From: Phylloscopus collybita
Taxonomy: Eukaryota > Chordata > Aves > Passeriformes > Phylloscopidae
Assembly: GCA_027886175.1 (NCBI GenBank)
Contig: JAJNNQ010000003.1
Span: forward strand, 22,795,501-22,859,500
Length of the DNA stretch: 64,000 bases
Direction: 5' to 3'
Shown: positions 59,550 to 64,000 of the stretch, one piece after another
How positions within the stretch are numbered: position 1 is the first letter of the stretch
How the letters are laid out: each line of letters begins with the position of its first letter
Program-made: the position numbers and the translations under genes
The notes under the pieces: generated by a model
Seen by the model: the letters and a program-made list of their open reading frames with translations, nothing else
Told to the model about the DNA's origin: nothing
The model's database searches: none

Positions 59550-62456
59550 TGAATTATGTCAAAAATAAAAAGACGTGATCTGTGTGGCAAGTCTGATAAG
59601 GAGCTATATATGCTACCCCTTAAAGGCTGGCAGTGTTCTGAAAGTAGCTTGTCAAATTTGTAAAGCCTTCTCAGCACACTTTGTGCTGAAAAGGATATTG
59701 GACTATGCAGTGTTTTTCCAAACTCTACATTGCACCAAGGCAAGTGGATTTATTGCTGAAGGGAGAGGAAATATTGACATAAACTGAACAATGAAGAGTC
59801 AAGGGCAGAGGTAGTCCCCAGGTGGACTGAAATATTTCTAGATATTTGTGTCAAACCACTTGCATAGTGAAAGAAGTTTAAAAAATCATAATGTTTAATG
59901 CTTCTCATTCAAGAGGTAAGTGGTGATATTCAAGTATCTTGTTGACCTAGGAACAATGTGACTTTTTTTACCTCTTTCCTTCTGTCTTTGAGAACAGAAT
60001 AGAGGAGCCTTTTCTGCTTGGAGTATTTCACTTTTGGAGAAAAGCTCTTGAGATAAGAGGCTCATCTGCATCAATCTCATGGGTTTGCTATTAGGTAGAA
60101 TAGAGATTCTGTATCCTGCTCAGATGAAAACGGTAAAAAAACTATTCCTCCTGTTCCATTTGTCAAACCTCTACTGTGCTCCATGAATGAAGGAGTGAAA
60201 ATACTTTTTGTTCCTAGTTTATTAATATTTGCAGCAGCAAAAGCAAGTACATCTTGGAATTGTGTAGATTTCCTGAAGGATTTTTAGGTGAAGTTGTTGT
60301 GAGGGTAAGTGCACTCTTTTCTATAGCAATCACCCATGTTTCCTCCTCAAACAACCTCTCATTTAATTGCAGATAGATCCTGAAGTACTTGCTAAAGATT
60401 AGGGGGAAAAAAAGAGAAATAGTTGTTAGGTGGAGGCCTCTCTATTGTTCAGCAAGCCTTTGAAAATTGTGTGCAGTGTCCAAGTCAGAGCCCAGGTGAC
60501 TTTGCAAGCAGCCACCCATACCCACCTCTTAGAGAAACTCACAGCCTTAAGGTAAGGCTCTGGTGTATTTGTGCTGACATCTTAGGGAGGTTCTTTGTGA
60601 GCCTCAATTTTCACTGCTAGATTTAACATAGAAAGCTTCCAGCAATACCAGTTTATGGATGTTAAATCTGGTGATTTAGACCAAGCTATATAGGACCACG
60701 GTAAAAGACTAATTTCCTTAATCTGCTTGTCAGGACTGAATGTGCAGAGATGGTATTTAGGCAGCCATGGAAGAGGAAAAAAAAAACAACCTAAGTCTTT
60801 GATATTCACAACCTTTTATGACAACACATTTTAGTGAAGTTATAAATAGTATCAAAAAGCACTTTCTGAATTTTTAAGCCTTCTGTGATAGTAGATAAAA
60901 TGCATACAGCAAAATTAGAAAAAACTAGTTGTGCCTTGTTGAAGCTGTTGATGGTGTAAAATTCTCATATCCTTTTCTCTCTAGATGATGTGTTTCTAGT
61001 CTATAATCTAGCCTCAGACAGGAATTGATACATATCTTTCACTCTTGTTGCTTTTCCTGTGCTGGCTTAGTTCCGTTACACTCATTTTGAAATAAGGAGA
61101 ACTGGAAAGGCTCAAGATAAGATTTGCTCCATGAATTTATAGAGAAAATTTAACACTCTATTCTTAGTAGTTCTTTATTCCTCACAGCATTTTTTCAGAT
61201 CACTTCTGAATATTTTGAATAATGCATGTTCCAACATAGGTCCATCTGGGACCACACTGGTGAACTCCTTTTATCATGAAAAGATGCTTTCCTTCCTACT
61301 TTGTTGTTTATCTTTTAGTGGATTATTAATGCTTGAAGGCTGCTGCCTTGTATTTGTAACAGCTATACTTTAAGAGCCTTTGAGATATCTTGACAAAACT
61401 CTTTGAAAAGCTGAGTTTGCTTTCACCCCTGTCCACAGCTGTCCTACTCCCTAAAAAAAAATCCCAATAAACTTTGTTTTCTTCCTTTGGCAGAGTTATA
61501 CCTTTTTTTTCCACAGTTGTTTTAGCCAAGATATTTGACATAATGCAGAATTACTACATAAAGGTGTTATGTCATCCCTTGGCATAGGTGATAGGTGGGC
61601 AGTGTTACCCTTAGAATTACATATCTGCTAAAAGCCTGTACAAAAGCAACCAGAACATAACTGATCCACTTTCCTTTTACCCCTTATCTCTATGATTTGC
61701 AGCTTTGGTTCTGCTAGCACCTTTACTTGGGGCATCTTGCTAGTCCTATCATGTGCTTTTCCCTTCCATCTGTGAGGCAGCCCAGCCATTCAAGGAAGGT
61801 TTATTTTCCATGGGCTTCTCTGTAGTTACCCAAGTTCTTGTCATCTGCCAGCTGCCTTGCTGTAATGTTCCTGGGGTAGCCCCCAAAGACCTTTGAGGAA
61901 CAATGTAATGCTAAAGAAACACCTGCTCTCATGGTGGTATGTTCTAGGCAAATGGAATAAATAACCAGAGTTAATTCAAGGGTATTAGAGAAAGTCTTGT
62001 CTTGGGTGCTGCCGCCAGAATATGAAGCCATGGGTAGTGGTTACACCTAGCCTTAACAAAAATCACTCCCTTTATTGAGTGACATTTGTTATACAAACAG
62101 AATCCCAAGACCTGAAAACTCATCACTCTTAGGAGCAGTACCTAGTTATGTACCTAACCCTTTATAGCTTGTCATTCTAAGCTGGCTGTTAAAGAATGGA
62201 TCTGACCTTCAACAGCATCAGCCTTTCAGCAGGAAGTTGAAATTCAGTTTAAATGTCTGGGTAAGATCACTGGATGCAGAAAGCAAGGTAGTTGAGGCTC
62301 GTTTTCAAATGGCTGTGACTCAGATTTATCGCTCTTATCTCTTACTGCTCTTACTGGATTTTATCCCTTAGTTAATCACTTCCTGGTGGTACTGGCCTAG
62401 TAGTATATCTAGTTCCTTATCAGACTTGCTATGGAGGTCATGTCTTTTTATTTTTG
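59550..62456. other. Non-genic, unique-looking DNA
   Basis: No gene or transposon recognised. Short frames (up to about 76 codons) are without motifs. Confidence 0.65.
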
Positions 62457-62460
62457 GTTT

Positions 62461-62920
62461 TGATGCCTTGGGAAGGCTGAGCTGGAACAGAGGCTGGACA
62501 GAGCTAAGAGAATAAAGCAGGTATTTATTGAAAGGCCTTTAAGGACACATATTGGGCAGGACAAGAGCCTGGCCAGGGCTACACCCAAGGTGGACTCAAA
62601 ACGGACACAAAATGGACCACAGGTCACGAGGTCTCACACTTTGATCAGTTTCGGTCCATTTGCACATTGGGGTTTAATTGTCCAATTACAGCTTCAGGTT
62701 GTGAGGTCTCATCCTTCTTGTTCCTCCCTTCAGTCCACCCCTGTTTGTGCTTTTGGGCCTGAAAATTTGTAATTGCTGTCCTTGGTCTTCAGCAGGAAAA
62801 GGATTTGTTTTGTCTCCCTACTCTGTGGAAAGGGCTGACTGACACTGAATATGAGGCTCAGAACTGCACCCCTGGGCAGCACAGAATCTGAAAAACATGA
62901 AAGCTGAACTTAGGGCACCA
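62461..62920 (-). mobile_element. 3' LTR, TGATGCC-ended family (copy 3)
   Basis: A 460-bp LTR aligning end to end with 19104-19538 in the same orientation, from TGATGCC to GGGCACCA. In the minus (viral) sense it begins TGGTGCCCTAAG and has a TCAATAAATACC polyadenylation signal toward its end. Unlike copies 1 and 2 it is followed on the high-coordinate side by viral internal sequence, so it is a 3' LTR with part of the provirus attached rather than a solo LTR. No matching 5' LTR is in the window. Confidence 0.83.
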
Positions 62921-63065
62921 CATTTCCCCGGTGACTCCAGAGGTTGACTCTGTCTTTGTCTGGTTTGGGTTGGATAAGTCTTATTTTCTGGTCAGATTCT
63001 TACTAGTGTTTATCCTAATTTCCAAACCACCTTCAGATCCTGAGTCTGATCATTCTTCCCTAAGA
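62921..63065 (-). mobile_element. 3' internal sequence of the TGATGCC-family retrovirus
   Basis: Immediately upstream of the LTR in viral sense, ending in CACCGGGGAAATG, a polypurine-tract-like motif. A homologous fragment exists at 59408-59546. It may be the end of env or the 3' non-coding region; no protein can be recognised. The right limit is set by the extent of the match. Confidence 0.65.
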
Positions 63066-63789
63066 GACAGCGGCCAGAGGACTGAACTTAACTGCTTGCT
63101 GTATTTATTGAATTTTCTGTCATAAAACTGGCCAGAGCTCTGGTGACTTGCCTTACACATCTCATGAGGACATATCACACTGTGCCATCACCTTGTCACA
63201 TACACTTCATCAAATGTAGAACAGCTGGATGTCAGTGTTTAAGGTCTTTTGGAGTCTCAGCAAATAGTGACATCTGCCCAGGAAATACATCATTATTTTG
63301 AAGAGAGACCTTTAATTAGAAGTAAGTTATGGTATACCTTCTGGTTAAGGAAGATTTCTTGTTTTGCAATGAACATTGATGTTGGTAGATGTTTATCTGT
63401 AGGAGAATTGATGAAACATCTTTTCAGAAGAAAAAGTGATTTGCTTACATGCAAGACCAGCATGTTCCTTTGCCCTTGGAGGCAAATAAGGAACCAGCCT
63501 CTTTGATACAGAGCTATTTTTGTCTTCCTCTGAACACTGCTTATCATGCATTATGCATTTTTAAAAAATGCTGTCAGCAGATAGAGCCAGCCATTAACCT
63601 CAAGTACTTCCTATTTAAAGATAGCACCTGTAGTCAGTTCATTCAATTGTGTGGGACAGAGGCCTTAGGTCACCTGCTGATGATGGCAGAGACCTGATCC
63701 TGAAATGGCACTGTCAGCATTTTTCATCCTGTCCTGTTTGGGAGATTACAGCTCCTTATATCTGGAATCTGCTTTGGTGAGTGTGGTGC
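63066..63789. other. Non-genic DNA
   Basis: No gene seen. Could include more decayed proviral sequence adjoining 63065, but nothing is recognisable. Confidence 0.5.
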
Positions 63790-64000
63790 TGTAAAATCAG
63801 GTAGGAATTAAACTCTAAAAAAACTGCTCCCTTTTATCCCCACTCCCTCTGGTGAGAGAGGAACAAAGGCAGAGACTACGGGTTGAGATAACAATTTAAT
63901 GAAAACAAATAGCAAAGGCATAAGAAACAATAACAGCAACAATATTAATAATGAAAGTATAGAAAAGACAGGGTGATTTACACACAAGAAGGTGCTCAGC
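63790..64000. mobile_element. Probable LTR running off the window
   Basis: Starts near TGCTGTAAAATCAGG and contains the A-rich block ACAATTTAATGAAAACAAATAGCAAAGG, AGAAACAATAACAGCAACAATATTAATAATG and GGGTGATTTACACACAAG, a texture I associate with songbird LTRs. No second end is visible because the window stops. Orientation not determined. Confidence 0.4.

Noticed and set aside
59460..59743. A 91-codon minus-strand frame overlapping the retroviral internal fragment considered as env
   Set aside because: It is antisense to the inferred viral direction (plus here) and extends into unrelated sequence.
1..64000. tRNA genes, CRISPR arrays, bacterial operons or telomeric arrays
   Set aside because: I looked for tRNA B-box-like words, regularly spaced repeats and TTAGGG arrays and found none with convincing context. 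The sequence is clearly vertebrate in character.

Overview
The window looks like bird nuclear DNA, most likely from a songbird (inference). Two fragments carry the typical 3' end of CR1 LINEs (21668-21826 minus, 26356-26514 plus). Several young retroviral LTRs of passerine type are scattered through an otherwise AT-rich, low-repeat background. No host protein-coding gene can be supported. Almost all open frames outside the GC-rich element are under 150 codons, lack recognisable domains and are of the length expected by chance at about 40% GC. I read the window as a gene-poor intergenic or long intronic region.

Layout: 1-6990 is unique-looking DNA. 6990-7615 is a probable LTR in plus sense. 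7616-19103 is unique DNA with long homopolymers at 13985-14006 (A) and 14915-14963 (T49). 19104-19538 is a solo LTR with TGATGCC/GGCATCA ends and a 4-bp target duplication. 21668-22488 is a CR1 fragment broken by a 662-bp solo LTR with TGTCTTGG/CCAAGACA ends. A second CR1 lies at 26356, a second TGTCTTGG-family LTR at 27467-28216 (perfect 5-bp duplication), a third at 38789-39482, and a truncated inverted fourth at 43189-43535. A pair of similar 240-250-bp direct repeats lies at 33131 and 35587. An extremely strand-asymmetric A/C tract lies at 46366-46594.

The right-hand 14 kb is the richest in mobile DNA. An old pol remnant (RNase H and integrase pieces, plus strand, 50455-51620) has been split by a solo LTR (50968-51284) with a perfect 6-bp target duplication. 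A further TGATGCC-family LTR lies at 55390-55847. At 56064-59018, minus strand, there is an almost complete small endogenous retrovirus: two LTRs of about 306 bp, a perfect 6-bp target duplication, a tRNA-Trp-type primer binding site, a short leader with a hairpin, and a Gag-matrix-like frame with a PPPY motif. In place of the rest of gag and pol it has a very GC- and CpG-rich core of about 0.86 kb. Its LTRs differ at 11 sites plus one 1-base indel by my count (about 3.6%), so the insertion is fairly young. The solo LTR at 50968 is a diverged relative of this family. 62461-62920 is a 3' LTR of the TGATGCC family followed by its 3' internal sequence, and an inverted relative of that internal piece sits at 59408-59546. 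The window ends inside another LTR-like sequence.

The most notable object is the non-autonomous retroviral element with its GC-rich cargo. A few AT-rich stretches dense in homeodomain-type TAAT sites (16640-16945, 41690-41970, 53985-54365) could be conserved regulatory elements, but only cross-species alignment can decide that.
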